Below, piece by piece: positions 26,137 through 36,268 of a stretch of DNA of 64,000 nucleotides. How positions within the stretch are numbered: the stretch's first letter is position 1; each line of letters starts with the position of its first letter. Origin of the DNA: Anaerobacillus arseniciselenatis. Lineage in GTDB: Bacteria; Bacillota; Bacilli; Bacillales; Anaerobacillaceae. The notes beneath the pieces are model-generated. The model saw only the letters and a program-made list of their open reading frames with translations, was not told the DNA's origin and made no database searches. The position numbers and the translations under genes were made by a program. The stretch is from the NCBI RefSeq assembly GCF_001865995.1, contig NZ_MLQQ01000001.1, positions 310,001 to 374,000 on the forward strand, given 5' to 3'.

Positions 26137-26246
26137 GTGAATTTCATTACCTAAATTGAGCCATATCAAACTAGATGTAGTTGCGAGAGGTTTAATGCAA
26201 CTGTATTTAAATACTTAATGGCGATCATTAAATGATGAAATTCATT
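26137..26246. mobile_element. Family A MITE-like element, copy 2
   Basis: GTGAATTTCATTACC at one end and GATGAAATTCATT at the other; inside, GAGCCATATCAAACT and an arm pair GATGTAGTTGCG / TGCAACTGTAT, partly decayed. Lies just upstream of the small basic gene. Confidence 0.78.
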
Positions 26247-26309
26247 AATACGTTTATAGAAAAACCTTCACTGTAAGAAGTGAAAAGTTTTTTTATACGT
26301 TAAGAAACT

Positions 26310-26442
26310 TTTGTATGAAAAAAGGTGGGTGATTTTCTGAACGAGCCTCTAAAACTCGTTAGAGGTTTACAGCGAAGAGAAGGAAATCGCCCTCCTTTTA
26401 CATTTTAGATGGTGACGGATATGCCGTCATGAACGTTTTGTA
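26310..26442 (-). repeat. Family B structured repeat, copy 3 (reverse orientation)
   Basis: Arms AAAAGGTGGGTGATTTTC and GGAAATCGCCCTCCTTTT enclose GAACGAGCCTCT...TTACAGCGAAGAGA. One arm difference is a G-U compatible change. Confidence 0.78.
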
Positions 26443-26551
26443 ATAACGATAGGTTTAGAAAAAGCTTATGTGTCAAAAGTAACGTTTATGACAGCGCATC
26501 ATTAATAAACGACCATCAGGGAACAATATCTTCAATATGTTCACAAACGAG

Positions 26552-26665
26552 AGAATTTCATAATTACCTAAATTGAGCTATATCAAACTATATGTAATTG
26601 CGAGCGACTTAACGCAACTACATATAGATATTTAATGGCGATAATATTGAATGCTGAAATTCAAT
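26552..26665. mobile_element. Family A MITE-like element, copy 3
   Basis: GAGAATTTCATAATTACC to GCTGAAATTCAAT. Inner arms CTATATGTAATTGCG and CGCAACTACATATAG. Together with copy 2, the family B repeat and the family D hairpin, it makes the 26.1-26.9 kb gap almost entirely repeat DNA. Confidence 0.78.
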
Positions 26666-26702
26666 AAATCCTAATGTACATTAAAGATTTAGGAGATAAA
26701 AA

Positions 26703-26783
26703 ATGAGATCAATACCTATATCAACAATGATTTGGGAAGAATACAAAGCGATATCGGGATCATTTGTTCTTTTGGTCGCCTAA
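26703..26783 (+). CDS. Possible 26-residue peptide (weak)
   Basis: ATG at 26703 with TTAGGAGAT upstream, reading MRSIPISTMIWEEYKAISGS and six more residues to a TAA. The ribosome binding site is good. No family, no promoter seen, and it is boxed in by repeats. It may be a relic. Confidence 0.22.
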   Translation: MRSIPISTMIWEEYKAISGSFVLLVA

Positions 26784-26784
26784 A

Positions 26785-26886
26785 AAAGTGCATCCAAAAA
26801 AAGTGTCAGCACCGGCAGCCACTAAACATAGTCGTTCTCACGTCTATACGTAGTAGCCACCTTGATGAACTGACACTTTTTGTGAA
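26785..26886. repeat. Family D palindrome, diverged copy
   Basis: AAAAAAGTGTCAGCACC on the left matches GAACTGACACTTTTTGTG on the right, with an inner ACGTCTATACGT. Follows sbcC in the minus direction and could terminate it. Confidence 0.55.
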
Positions 26887-26917
26887 ACTGAAATTTTCAA
26901 CACTCTAACATTCGTAT

Positions 26918-29900
26918 TTACCCCGAGATCGTATCTCCATAGTACTCCACAATACTTCCTGCTTGTGTAGATAGCACTTCAAATCGGGCATCGATACGTT
27001 CTTTTAGTTCTGGAACGTGTGAAATAATCCCTACAAGTCGACCGGTACTTTGAATCTCAACTAATGTTTCAATCGCATTTTCTAAAGACTCAGCATCTAA
27101 AGTTCCAAAACCTTCGTCGATAAACATCGTTTCCATCGATACTCCTCCAGAAAAGCTTTGTACTATATCAGCTAGCCCTAATGCTAAAGAAAGAGAAGCT
27201 TTAAAGCTTTCCCCGCCAGATAAAGTTTTCACGTGACGGGTCTTTCCTGTATATTGATCAAAAACAAGTAGCTCAAGACCACTTTGAGCAGTTCCTTTTG
27301 AACGTTCTGTTTTTCTTTGTAGCTCATAGCGTCCACTTGTCATTTTATTAAGTCGAGCGTTCGCTGCAACTAAAATTTCGTCTAAAAATGCCGCTAAAAC
27401 ATATCGTTCAAATGTTACTCGATACGTATTTTTACCTGTGGCAATATTGGCAAGTTCTCCTACCGTTTTATACTGCTCTTCAACAGAAGCGATCTCACTA
27501 TTGATTTTTTCAATCGCAACGATAATGCTACTATTCGTTTTGACTTTATGGTATAGAATGTTTCTATTTTCTTGAAGTTGTTCAATTTCAGTATTAATTG
27601 CGTTCAATTGCTCATACAGTTTCTCAAGATCAGGCTTTTCTACACCCTCTAGACGTGTAACTAATTCGTTATAACGATCTGTTACAGAACGAACCTCTTC
27701 GCGATAAGCTTGTACACTTGCTTCTAATTTACGAATTTCAATTTCTGGTAACTTCGCTTGACTATATTCAATAAGCGAATTAAACCCCACTTCTTGTAAT
27801 TTCTCATTAAATGCCTTCTTTAATTGTTTTTGTCTATTCGCTAGTTCAGAAACGACCTTTTGTAGTGAAGATATTGTTCCTTCCGCCGAAGCAATCTGCT
27901 GCAGTGATTCATTGACAGCTTTTTGAGCGTTATGTAATGCAGATTGTAATGCATTCATTCGATCTTGTTCACCCGTTAACTTCTTTTTAAACTCTTCCAC
28001 ATTTCTCAAGCTTTCTGGAATTGTTTCAGACAGTCGATCAAGATCCCTTCGCTTCTCAACATAGGATGTATATTGACCTTCATATTGTTCAACCACTTTA
28101 CTTAATTGAGCTTTCAAACTATGTCTTTTTTCATTAATGGTATGAATGTCACTCTCTACTTGTTCAGCTTTTTTCGTTTTTGCTTCAAGTTCATTTAATT
28201 TATTTTTAAACGCTAAACATTGATGATCACACTGCTCTTCTAGTTCTTCTAAAGCATAAGAGCGCAATTGATATGGGAGCTGTTCACTTACTTCATCTGC
28301 AAGTGCAATTACTAAATCCATTTGCGTCTCAAACTGAGACTTAGCTTCATAGTAAGACGCATCTAATTTTTGCTTTTTTTGTTCTAACTGTTTAACAGAT
28401 TTTTGTACTTCTTTAATTTCTTCATCTGTAGGCATACCTTCATGTAAATTTGCTTTATCTGGATGGTGCTTTGAGCCACAAACAGGACAAGGGTCCTCTT
28501 CCGTTAATTTTTGTGCTAATAACGAAGCCTGCCCTTTATTCCAAGCATCAAAAAGTTCTTGTAAGCGTTCATTTTCTTCCTCTAACTCGTCTTCGAGATC
28601 TTCTCTATCATCTTCACAAGCGGAGAAATGCTTTTCAAAACTAATTAACTTCGCTTTGTTTTTTAATAATTCACGAATTTTTTCGAGCATCGTCGTTTCT
28701 TTGACTAATTTCATTGAAAGGTCTGATTTTTCGAGCTTTGCTTCATTGATACTATCTTTTTCTTGTAAAAGAGCTTCCGACCTCTCTTCAATCGTTACAA
28801 GTTGTTCTTCTAACGTTTCCTTCTCGGAACTCATCTTACTTAATTGCTTACCTAAAAGGTTTACATCTTTTTCAACCGTCGAAAAGGAAAGAATATCTTT
28901 CTCTAGTGCTTGTAACTCATTAATCCCTTTTTGGCAAGCTTCACGTTCACTAACTTTATCTTCCTCAACTTTTAACTTCGATTCCTTATGTTGCAATTCA
29001 CTTTTTAATTTATCTAAAAGGTTGTTAGCATTTTTTAATTCTTGGTCTTTCGTCACTACTTGACGATCGATTTCAAGACACTGCTCTTCTAGCTGAGCAA
29101 TAACTAGTGCTTTGTTCGCTAATTGAATCTTTTCTTTTACGTGTTCAAATTCCTGTTCTTGTGATTGCAATTGCTCTTTTTGCGAAAGAATACGTTCTTT
29201 CGCTTCTAATTGTTCGATCAAATGATTTCCATGGTGAATTTCTTTTTCAATAAACTGACGCTTTTCTTCTCTACTAGTGATCTCATTACTGAAGCCTTTT
29301 AGCTTTGCCTCATCATCTTTAACTAAGATTGATAAATGCTCCAACAATTGCTCTATATTTATATGATCTTCTTTTAATAAATGCTGTAAATGATCATTTC
29401 CTTCAGCTTGAATACGGCTTATATAGGTGCTGCGTTCATGGACGCTCTTCTCTACTTCTTTTCTCAATTGACCAGCTTTTTCTTTAAGTGCATCTTCAAT
29501 ACGCTTATAGTGCTCAGTATGAAAAAGCTTTTGTAATATTTTCTCTTTATCTTTACTATCAGAAACTAATAACTTGCGAAATTCGCCTTGAGGGATCATC
29601 ATAATCTGGCGAAACTGATGGCAATCAATTTTCATAATTTCATTGATTTTTTCTTCAACATCACGAACATTCGCCGCAAGTAATGTCTCTTCGTCACCTA
29701 ACTCATAAAGTTCGGCTTTTGCTCCTTGGGTTGTTGTTCCTTCGCCTCTTGACTTTTTCTTTTCTTGCTGTGGACTTCTTTTGATGAAATACCTTTTTTC
29801 CCTTAATTGAAATTCAAGTGTAACCTCTGTCAATGTTTCGTCATCAGCAAATTGACTACGAAGGTCACTACCGCCCCGGTCGTCACCACTTGCTCTACCA

Positions 29901-30058
29901 TAAATAGCAAAACTGATTCCATCAAAAATTGTCGTTTTCCCGGCCCCTGTAGCGCCTGAAACAACAAACATTGTTTTTTCTCCTAGTTGTGTAAAGTCCA
30001 CTTCCTGCTTATTAGCATACGGCCCAAACGCTTGCATCGTTAATTTTAATGGTCTCAC
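26918..30058 (-). CDS. sbcC: DNA repair exonuclease subunit SbcC
   Basis: A 1046-residue SMC/Rad50-type ATPase. Walker A GATGAGKTT at residues 35-43; long coiled coils from about 180 to 870 interrupted by a zinc hook CPVCG near 524; ABC signature LSGGESF near 946; Walker B METMFIDEGFGTLD near 975. With SbcD it cleaves hairpins and protein-blocked ends. GTG start overlaps the sbcD stop (GTGA), so the two are translationally coupled. The abundance of palindromes around it is notable because SbcCD cuts hairpin DNA. Confidence 0.95.
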   Translation of the reverse strand: MRPLKLTMQAFGPYANKQEVDFTQLGEKTMFVVSGATGAGKTTIFDGISFAIYGRASGDDRGGSDLRSQFADDETLTEVTLEFQLREKRYFIKRSPQQEKKKSRGEGTTTQGAKAELYELGDEETLLAANVRDVEEKINEIMKIDCHQFRQIMMIPQGEFRKLLVSDSKDKEKILQKLFHTEHYKRIEDALKEKAGQLRKEVEKSVHERSTYISRIQAEGNDHLQHLLKEDHINIEQLLEHLSILVKDDEAKLKGFSNEITSREEKRQFIEKEIHHGNHLIEQLEAKERILSQKEQLQSQEQEFEHVKEKIQLANKALVIAQLEEQCLEIDRQVVTKDQELKNANNLLDKLKSELQHKESKLKVEEDKVSEREACQKGINELQALEKDILSFSTVEKDVNLLGKQLSKMSSEKETLEEQLVTIEERSEALLQEKDSINEAKLEKSDLSMKLVKETTMLEKIRELLKNKAKLISFEKHFSACEDDREDLEDELEEENERLQELFDAWNKGQASLLAQKLTEEDPCPVCGSKHHPDKANLHEGMPTDEEIKEVQKSVKQLEQKKQKLDASYYEAKSQFETQMDLVIALADEVSEQLPYQLRSYALEELEEQCDHQCLAFKNKLNELEAKTKKAEQVESDIHTINEKRHSLKAQLSKVVEQYEGQYTSYVEKRRDLDRLSETIPESLRNVEEFKKKLTGEQDRMNALQSALHNAQKAVNESLQQIASAEGTISSLQKVVSELANRQKQLKKAFNEKLQEVGFNSLIEYSQAKLPEIEIRKLEASVQAYREEVRSVTDRYNELVTRLEGVEKPDLEKLYEQLNAINTEIEQLQENRNILYHKVKTNSSIIVAIEKINSEIASVEEQYKTVGELANIATGKNTYRVTFERYVLAAFLDEILVAANARLNKMTSGRYELQRKTERSKGTAQSGLELLVFDQYTGKTRHVKTLSGGESFKASLSLALGLADIVQSFSGGVSMETMFIDEGFGTLDAESLENAIETLVEIQSTGRLVGIISHVPELKERIDARFEVLSTQAGSIVEYYGDTISG

Positions 30059-31206
30059 TTACAACCACCACCCTTGTTTGCACCAACATTATTAATGATG
30101 GCGGATATGACTTCTTTCTTTTCATCTGTAAAACTATTAGTTGTCATTTCTTGATAAAAATCATTAAATAAATGGATTGTGTCACGCCCGTTATTCGTAT
30201 CTATATGGAACTGACTCGTTTTTTTGGCATCTTTTTGTTCTATCTTCCGCTCTAAATGAAGAACATTCGGATAAACTGAACGTAGTTTGCCGATCGGGTC
30301 AATGAGTGCCCCTTCATCAAGTAATGATATTTTTAAGTAGTCTTCTACTTGTTGACTTTGGTAAAAGCTAACATCTAACAATTCATCTAAATGTCCTTCG
30401 ACAATTCTCATATCGCGCTCAGGAACTAGACTTTTATACTCTACATTGAATTGACCGTTTTCTTCCATCGTAACGATCGATATCGACTTATTTTGCTTCG
30501 CTTCAGAAAAAGAGTACTTCATTAAAGAACCTGAATAATGAACTGTCGGATGATTAATTGCACTTGGACTATGAAGATGTCCTAACGCTGTATAATCGAA
30601 CGGCGAAAAAACATCGGCATTTACACATTCCGAACCCCCAACGGACAAAGTTCGCTCTGAATCGGATTGCATTCCCCCTAAGACGAAAGCATGTCCAACG
30701 AAAACGTTCGCTTCATTTGGATTCATCGACTCCTCGAGTGAAGCAACAATTCGTTTCATCGCTTCCTCATGGTTTACAATCGAATCGTCATCGTACAAGT
30801 AACGGATCGTTCCAGGATCAGAATACGGGATTAAGTGAAAGTTAACTCCCTTTATTTGCACTGCCTTTGGATTTAGTGTCGGTTTCCCTTCAATATACAA
30901 ATCACTCTTTCGAAAAAGTTGGTTCCCAAAATGAATCCGCTCCGCACTATCATGGTTCCCGGAAATCGCTAAAACCGGCGTGTTAAGCTCCGTCGTTATG
31001 GTATAAAGTACATCGTGTAATAAGTCGACAGCTTTTGTAGGTGGGACCGAACGATCATATAAATCCCCAGCAATAATCACTGCATCAGGCTTTTCTTCTT
31101 CAACCACTTTAATAAACTGCTGTAACATACTTTTTTGGTCATCTGTCATATGAATTCCGTGAACGAGTTTACCTAAATGCCAATCGGCTGTATGAATAAA
31201 CTTCAT
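30055..31206 (-). CDS. sbcD: Exonuclease subunit SbcD
   Basis: About 383 residues, Mre11-type calcineurin-like phosphoesterase. Metal motifs TADWHLGK, GDLYDR, SGNHDS, VGHAF and LGHLHSP are in order. Start at 31206 follows GGGGAAG; an in-frame upstream codon (31266) lies inside the preceding gene. Forms the SbcCD nuclease with the next gene. Confidence 0.95.
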   Translation of the reverse strand: MKFIHTADWHLGKLVHGIHMTDDQKSMLQQFIKVVEEEKPDAVIIAGDLYDRSVPPTKAVDLLHDVLYTITTELNTPVLAISGNHDSAERIHFGNQLFRKSDLYIEGKPTLNPKAVQIKGVNFHLIPYSDPGTIRYLYDDDSIVNHEEAMKRIVASLEESMNPNEANVFVGHAFVLGGMQSDSERTLSVGGSECVNADVFSPFDYTALGHLHSPSAINHPTVHYSGSLMKYSFSEAKQNKSISIVTMEENGQFNVEYKSLVPERDMRIVEGHLDELLDVSFYQSQQVEDYLKISLLDEGALIDPIGKLRSVYPNVLHLERKIEQKDAKKTSQFHIDTNNGRDTIHLFNDFYQEMTTNSFTDEKKEVISAIINNVGANKGGGCK

Positions 31207-31225
31207 AGTATCTTCCCCCGTTTTT

Positions 31226-32197
31226 TTATCGATAATCTCTCCCCTTTCCAGAGTCACTAATTTCAATTAGCTTTTCTGGATACGGCTCAAAATACGATTG
31301 TTTTAGTAAATATGGATTATCAAAGCGAATTGCCCACGATTTTAATAGACTTGTTACACTACTAAGTGGGACTTTCTTTTTTTGATATTTATCAATCATT
31401 TGTATAAAAAATTGTTTTTCTTTTGTTGATAATTCTTTCGAAAAATAGCCAAATAAATGCTGACTAACACTAATATTTGATGTGTATTTCGGGAATTTTG
31501 CAAATAAGTTATATAAATACTTTTCATATAAAGTAAAGATTTCTTGTAAAGGGTTCTTATCATGATTGCCAACAATATTTCCGAGTTTTTTTAAAACGGC
31601 TGGCTGATAAGCCATGAATAAGTATTTATTACGAGCATGATACTCTACGAGGTCGGCTAACAGACCCTCGCTTTTTAACTTTTTAAACTGGGCGATCGCA
31701 AATAGTTTCGTAAAAAAATGTTCACGTATCATAAAATTTTTTAATCTTCCTTCATCCTCAATGGCTAAATGTGAAAACTCTTCAAGTACTTTTTTGCCGA
31801 ATAATCCACTACTAGTGCGCACAACCGGGGACTTTTCTATACCACTATATACTTTCACATCATTAATACCACAACTCGGTGAGCGGTTTTTTAAAATAAA
31901 ACCGTCAATATCACCAACTTCACTTAAAAACTGGTCGGAAAATTGGTTCATTTTATGAGTAAAGTCTAGATTATTTGCTGGCTGGACGAGAGTATCTAAG
32001 CCGTGATCATCAACTACGCGAATTACATCGCGAGGCGTTCCTAATCCTATTTCCACCTCTGGGCATACAGGAATAAACTGTACGTAAGGCATTAAATTAC
32101 GAACGGTTTGATCTCGAATGATTTCGCCATCGTAACGACACTCTTGAAATTCTAAACATTTGCTTACTACAACCTTTGGTTTAACGAACTCGCTCAT
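31226..32197 (-). CDS. DUF523 + DUF1722 protein (YbgA/TudS-like)
   Basis: About 323 residues in two domains. Residues 1-150 are DUF523 (VVSKCLEFQECRYDGE, FIPVCPEVEIGLGTPRDVIR, LKNRSPSCGINDVKVY) with conserved cysteines; DUF523 includes the Fe-S thiouracil desulfidase TudS. Residues 175-320 are DUF1722 (YbgA type: LVEYHARNKYLFMAYQP). Substrate of the fusion is unknown. Start at 32197 with GGAGG just upstream. It ends 19 bp before sbcD and is probably cotranscribed. Confidence 0.85.
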   Translation of the reverse strand: MSEFVKPKVVVSKCLEFQECRYDGEIIRDQTVRNLMPYVQFIPVCPEVEIGLGTPRDVIRVVDDHGLDTLVQPANNLDFTHKMNQFSDQFLSEVGDIDGFILKNRSPSCGINDVKVYSGIEKSPVVRTSSGLFGKKVLEEFSHLAIEDEGRLKNFMIREHFFTKLFAIAQFKKLKSEGLLADLVEYHARNKYLFMAYQPAVLKKLGNIVGNHDKNPLQEIFTLYEKYLYNLFAKFPKYTSNISVSQHLFGYFSKELSTKEKQFFIQMIDKYQKKKVPLSSVTSLLKSWAIRFDNPYLLKQSYFEPYPEKLIEISDSGKGRDYR

Positions 32198-32218
32198 TTG
32201 CTCCTCCATTTACATTCA

Positions 32219-32345
32219 AATTATGAAATTCACTCAGTTAAATACTTTTTCATTATTTCCTGTAACGGTGGATTATATAAAAAACATCGATCAGCGCTTT
32301 CTTTTTCCATACAAACCCCCATGGCGATGCAACGTCACCGTCTAA
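32219..32345. repeat. Fragments of families A and B
   Basis: TTATGAAATTCACTCA at 32221 is a lone MITE end. 32300-32345 carries CATACAAA and a partial GTCACCGTCTAAGA flank of family B. The rest of 32210-32436 holds CAAC-rich text and no gene. Confidence 0.5.
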
Positions 32346-32436
32346 GACGAAAAAGCCACCATGCCTGAATTCCCATCATTACCTTGTATGTAAATATCAT
32401 GCGCTTCCCTAACCAACAAACTAACTAACCAACTAC

Positions 32437-32640
32437 CTAACTCTTTATCTTTTTATTAATTTCATCCAAAAGCTTAATGATTTCTGAAAAGCCGATAACG
32501 AAAACGCCACTGACAACTGCACTAATAAAAAATAGTAAGCCAGTGAAATCTGAAAGCATTAAGAAAACACCCACGGCACCACCGAAAATAATTGTCAATA
32601 CACCGATAACAAATAAAACTCTTGCAACTTTATTGTTCAT
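32437..32640 (-). CDS. Small two-helix membrane protein, unknown
   Basis: A 67-residue protein: helix 1 VARVLFVIGVLTIIFGGAVGVF, helix 2 LLFFISAVVSGVFVIGF, then a charged tail IIKLLDEINKKIKS. No family recognised beyond small Bacillus membrane proteins. It follows the nitroreductase gene by 2 bp, so cotranscription is likely. Confidence 0.65.
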   Translation of the reverse strand: MNNKVARVLFVIGVLTIIFGGAVGVFLMLSDFTGLLFFISAVVSGVFVIGFSEIIKLLDEINKKIKS

Positions 32641-32642
32641 AA

Positions 32643-33446
32643 TTACTGCTCCTCAACTTTTTTAAAAATGACTTCTCTTTTGCTGTCGCAATAGTGCCAT
32701 TCTCCATTGATGTTGTGGTGCTTTAATGCGAGATCAATATGAAGCATCGCTATACCGCGATCGATTTCTTTCGGTACATTTGTTTCTTCGTCTGGTTTGT
32801 CTAACTTTACAGTAATAGAATAATCCTCTCCGATAACGAAACGCACAGGTTGACGATTATAAGCGGATGGAGAAAGCCGAGCTGCTTGAAGAGCGGCTTC
32901 AATCCATGTAGGCCACTTATCTGCTTCCATACCTTCAACTAACTCGGAAAGAGGCTTTCGTTGTTGGTAGTCACCGACTCGACTCATCATTTTTTCTGTA
33001 AAACTATAGTTTTTTCTAGCATAGCCGATCGGCAGAACTGAAATTATCTTCTCATTCTTTTTAAGTTTTACTTCTTTAGAGCTCTTTTCATTAAAAACTC
33101 CCCCTACCCAACAACTTGCCAAGCCTTGTACAGTAACTTCTAAAGCAAGAGCTTGTCCCATATATCCACCTTTTTCCATACTGAACGGATCGATATTTTG
33201 TACAACTACAGCAATATAAGTAGGTGCTCCGGTAATTTTCCCGTAAGGACCTACTACATCTTTCAAAATTTGATCGGGAGCACTGTCTACTAATTTCAAG
33301 CTAACATCTTTATGTAGTTTATTTAATTGACTTATTACTTTTTTCAATGTTTCAATAACTTCATCTTCAATTGGTTTTGAAATAAATGTTCTTCTCGAAC
33401 GTCGACTCTCAATTACTTTAAACCAACTTTCAAACGGTAACGTCAA
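32643..33446 (-). CDS. Nitroreductase-family protein (TM1586 type)
   Basis: A 267-residue pseudo-symmetric nitroreductase. First half SRRSRRTF...GYMGQALALEVTVQGLASCWVGG, second half AALQAARLSPSAYNRQPVRF; both halves together make one FMN site in the TM1586-type subfamily. Substrate unknown. Followed by the small membrane protein. Confidence 0.85.
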   Translation of the reverse strand: MTLPFESWFKVIESRRSRRTFISKPIEDEVIETLKKVISQLNKLHKDVSLKLVDSAPDQILKDVVGPYGKITGAPTYIAVVVQNIDPFSMEKGGYMGQALALEVTVQGLASCWVGGVFNEKSSKEVKLKKNEKIISVLPIGYARKNYSFTEKMMSRVGDYQQRKPLSELVEGMEADKWPTWIEAALQAARLSPSAYNRQPVRFVIGEDYSITVKLDKPDEETNVPKEIDRGIAMLHIDLALKHHNINGEWHYCDSKREVIFKKVEEQ

Positions 33447-33562
33447 CGTTAACCACCACCTAAATCTCGATACAATTCCATAAATATTATAGCATATCTA
33501 AAAGAGAGCTGAAATTTTTAAGCATACAAAACGTTCATGACATTACACCATGTTTAATATGG

Positions 33563-33616
33563 AAAAGGTCTGTTCCAAAACAATGTGTCTAACACTGATG
33601 GAACAGACCTTTTTAA
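33563..33616 (+). terminator. Hairpin terminator (family D related)
   Basis: AAAAGGTCTGTTCCA pairs with TGGAACAGACCTTTTT; TGTCTAACAC in the loop. It lies in the gap between the nitroreductase start and the dipeptidase stop and can terminate the minus-strand dipeptidase. Confidence 0.7.
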
Positions 33617-33693
33617 TTATATTAATAGTTTTGTGTAAGGAATTAATGAACGCGTTATTTGATACGATTAAGTATTCATTGTCATTTTCATTA

Positions 33694-34617
33694 TTATTTT
33701 GGAATAAAGTTCATGAAGTTTTGATAGCAAAAGCCCGCTACTTGTTCTTCTGTGTAATGCTTTAATAATTCCTGAACTAATTTTGGATATTTAGAAGAGT
33801 TTTCCAACCCTTTCACATATTTAGTGATGCCATCAAAATCAGAGCCAAGACAAATATGTTTTTCGCCCCCTAGTGAACAAAAGTGCTCGATGTGACGAAT
33901 CACATCTGCTATTGTTGCTTCCCCCGTTTCACTAATAAATGGTGGGGTAAAAACAATACCGATTAATCCGTTATTGGCAAACATTGCTTTTGCTTGATCA
34001 TCGTTTAAATTCCGACGATGGTTACACAATGTAATTGAGTTTGAATGAGTAGCGATCGGGTATTTCGATAATTCCATCACATCCCAAAATCCTTTTATAC
34101 TTAGATGTGAAACGTCTGTAAGTACTTGATGAGCATTATTTAGCTGAACTACTTCTTTACCGAAGTCCGATAAACCAGCACCACGGCTTTCGCCAACACC
34201 ATCTGCTACTAAGTTAGCATTGTTCCACGTTAACCCGAGCGATTTAACCCCTAAATCGTAAAGGTGTTTTAACTTATTAATATCGTTTCCGAAGGCATCT
34301 GCACCCTCTAATGTTAACACGGCTCCAATTTCTCCATCTTGCAACGTGTTAAAATCAGACCAATTTTCAATTTTTTTAATTTGCTCGTGCTTACCAACGA
34401 CTTCACGGTGGAAAATGTCAATTTGCTCTAAGGCTAGTTTGTATTTTTCATCAGAAGGAGTTTCTGGTTCGATAAAAATCGCAAACAGCTGCCCTTTGAC
34501 ATTTCCTTGTTGCAGTCTTTCTACATTTGTATCTACTTCTGGACTATTTGTAAAAGATCGTTCTTTATTTTCCCAAAGCTTTAATAATGCATCGCAATGT
34601 GTATCAATAATTTTCAC
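33694..34617 (-). CDS. Membrane dipeptidase-like protein (peptidase M19)
   Basis: A 307-residue amidohydrolase-fold dipeptidase. N-terminal DTHCDA (HxD zinc pair), metal-bridging Glu in VLTLEGADAF, His in IATHSNS and NHRRNL, and Asp in GSDFDG are present. Hydrolyses dipeptides, including D-containing ones in some relatives. It follows the metallopeptidase by 23 bp in one operon. Confidence 0.88.
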   Translation of the reverse strand: MKIIDTHCDALLKLWENKERSFTNSPEVDTNVERLQQGNVKGQLFAIFIEPETPSDEKYKLALEQIDIFHREVVGKHEQIKKIENWSDFNTLQDGEIGAVLTLEGADAFGNDINKLKHLYDLGVKSLGLTWNNANLVADGVGESRGAGLSDFGKEVVQLNNAHQVLTDVSHLSIKGFWDVMELSKYPIATHSNSITLCNHRRNLNDDQAKAMFANNGLIGIVFTPPFISETGEATIADVIRHIEHFCSLGGEKHICLGSDFDGITKYVKGLENSSKYPKLVQELLKHYTEEQVAGFCYQNFMNFIPK

Positions 34618-34640
34618 CGTAGCACTCTCCCCTAACTATT

Positions 34641-36212
34641 TTACATAAACTGCTCAACAAAATATCGTGGATTTAATTTCTCACCTGTTACTTTTTCGAT
34701 TTTTTCATTCCAATGATAGCGACCACCGTGGATAAAATATTGATCCTTTAAAAATGTACCTACATCATGAGTGAAAAAGTCTTCGGTTACATTTTTTTCA
34801 ATATAATGATGAAGTTGAGAAGCTGTTAATTCTCCTAGTAAATAATTTTGGTAATAAACAGGTGCGATCGTAAAGTGAATTTTCGCTGCCCAATCAGGTT
34901 CATCTCGACCTTCAGGCGGGTTCACAAACTGGACTTCCTTTACTATTTTCCACCAAAGTGCATTTAAATCTTGATCTGGGTTTTCATAGAGTTCCCTTTC
35001 GAAAAATACGAACGTTATAATCCAACGACCTGCTATGAGCATTTGTCTTTGCAAGGCTTTTTTTAGTTTTGGAGTAATTTCTTCTGCTTCATTTTTAGGA
35101 ACGCCTGCGAACTGTTCAAGCCAGTTTGGATTTTTTGACATTCTTCCGTAAAACATCGCAATAGCTTCAGTACTTAAAATGTGAGAGTAACCTCTCAACA
35201 TAAACGGTAAGTTTTGATCAACGTACTTGTCATAAACAGCATGACCAAATTCATGTAGCATTGTAGCCATCCAATAATCCGACTGATTAATATTACAAAG
35301 CACGCGAATATCACCGTCACGATTGATGTTAGACATAAACGCATGCTGATTTTTCTTGTCACGTGGGTATAAATCACTTTTCTCCAATAAATCTGTTATG
35401 TCAAGTCCCATCGCTGTAAACGTATCGACAGTGATTTGCTCAATATCTTTGCCTTCATAATATTGGTCTAAATTTAAATCTTTGGCCGGAGGCGCCTCTT
35501 GGAAAAAAGGATCGGCATAATGCCATGGGCGTAATTCTGAAACCGTAATTCCAAACCTTTCTGCTAACTCTTCATCTAATTCACCCTTCACTTTTGCAAA
35601 AGATTCATCAGACTGGTCTTTTAATGATTGAAACATTGAAAAAATCTCGTCTCGATCTAATTCTTTTAGTTTGAACGCCATCTCATGATGGTTTTTAAAA
35701 CCTAGCTTTAGAGCTGCTTCGTTACGTATCTTTACTAATGAAATCACTTTTTCGGCAACTTCATTTCCTATTTGCTTACTTGCTTCCCATGCTTTTTTCC
35801 TTTCATCTAAATCATTACTATTGATTAAAATTTGACGAATTTCATTTTCAGAAACTTTATTTCCATCTAATGTAGCTCGAAATAAGTTAAAGGTACTGCT
35901 AAGTTCCGTTGAAGTTTCTACCATTTTTCGTAAAACTTCTTCAGGGAGTTGGTTTTCTACAAGGTTTGAGTAAAGGGATTGTAACTGCCTTTTATGTAAT
36001 GAATCAATTTCCGTTTCTTGCAAATACTGTTTTACCTTCTCAAATAATTCTTTATTACTGTAGTAAGATTTTATTGCAACACCACGATCAACAGTAAGCT
36101 TTTGCCACTCAGGATCTCCAGTGGTCGCTGTTTTCCAGCTTGCTTCTGAGTATTCTGTATAAAGCTTTGCTAAGTTTTTGTTTTGTTCTTCTAAAAATTG
36201 CTGTAAAGACAC
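34641..36212 (-). CDS. Zinc metallopeptidase of the M2/M3-like gluzincin group
   Basis: A 523-residue soluble mostly helical protein with zinc motif MLHEFGHAVYD near residue 305 and a downstream glutamate in LSTEAIAMFYGR. Overall layout resembles Bacillus M2/M3 peptidases of this size; I cannot separate the two families by eye. Probably degrades oligopeptides in the cytosol, feeding the dipeptidase downstream. Confidence 0.8.
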   Translation of the reverse strand: MSLQQFLEEQNKNLAKLYTEYSEASWKTATTGDPEWQKLTVDRGVAIKSYYSNKELFEKVKQYLQETEIDSLHKRQLQSLYSNLVENQLPEEVLRKMVETSTELSSTFNLFRATLDGNKVSENEIRQILINSNDLDERKKAWEASKQIGNEVAEKVISLVKIRNEAALKLGFKNHHEMAFKLKELDRDEIFSMFQSLKDQSDESFAKVKGELDEELAERFGITVSELRPWHYADPFFQEAPPAKDLNLDQYYEGKDIEQITVDTFTAMGLDITDLLEKSDLYPRDKKNQHAFMSNINRDGDIRVLCNINQSDYWMATMLHEFGHAVYDKYVDQNLPFMLRGYSHILSTEAIAMFYGRMSKNPNWLEQFAGVPKNEAEEITPKLKKALQRQMLIAGRWIITFVFFERELYENPDQDLNALWWKIVKEVQFVNPPEGRDEPDWAAKIHFTIAPVYYQNYLLGELTASQLHHYIEKNVTEDFFTHDVGTFLKDQYFIHGGRYHWNEKIEKVTGEKLNPRYFVEQFM

Positions 36213-36268
36213 CTTTATTCTCCCTCCATTTTTCGTTCTCTAGATTATTGTACAATTATTTCGCCTTA

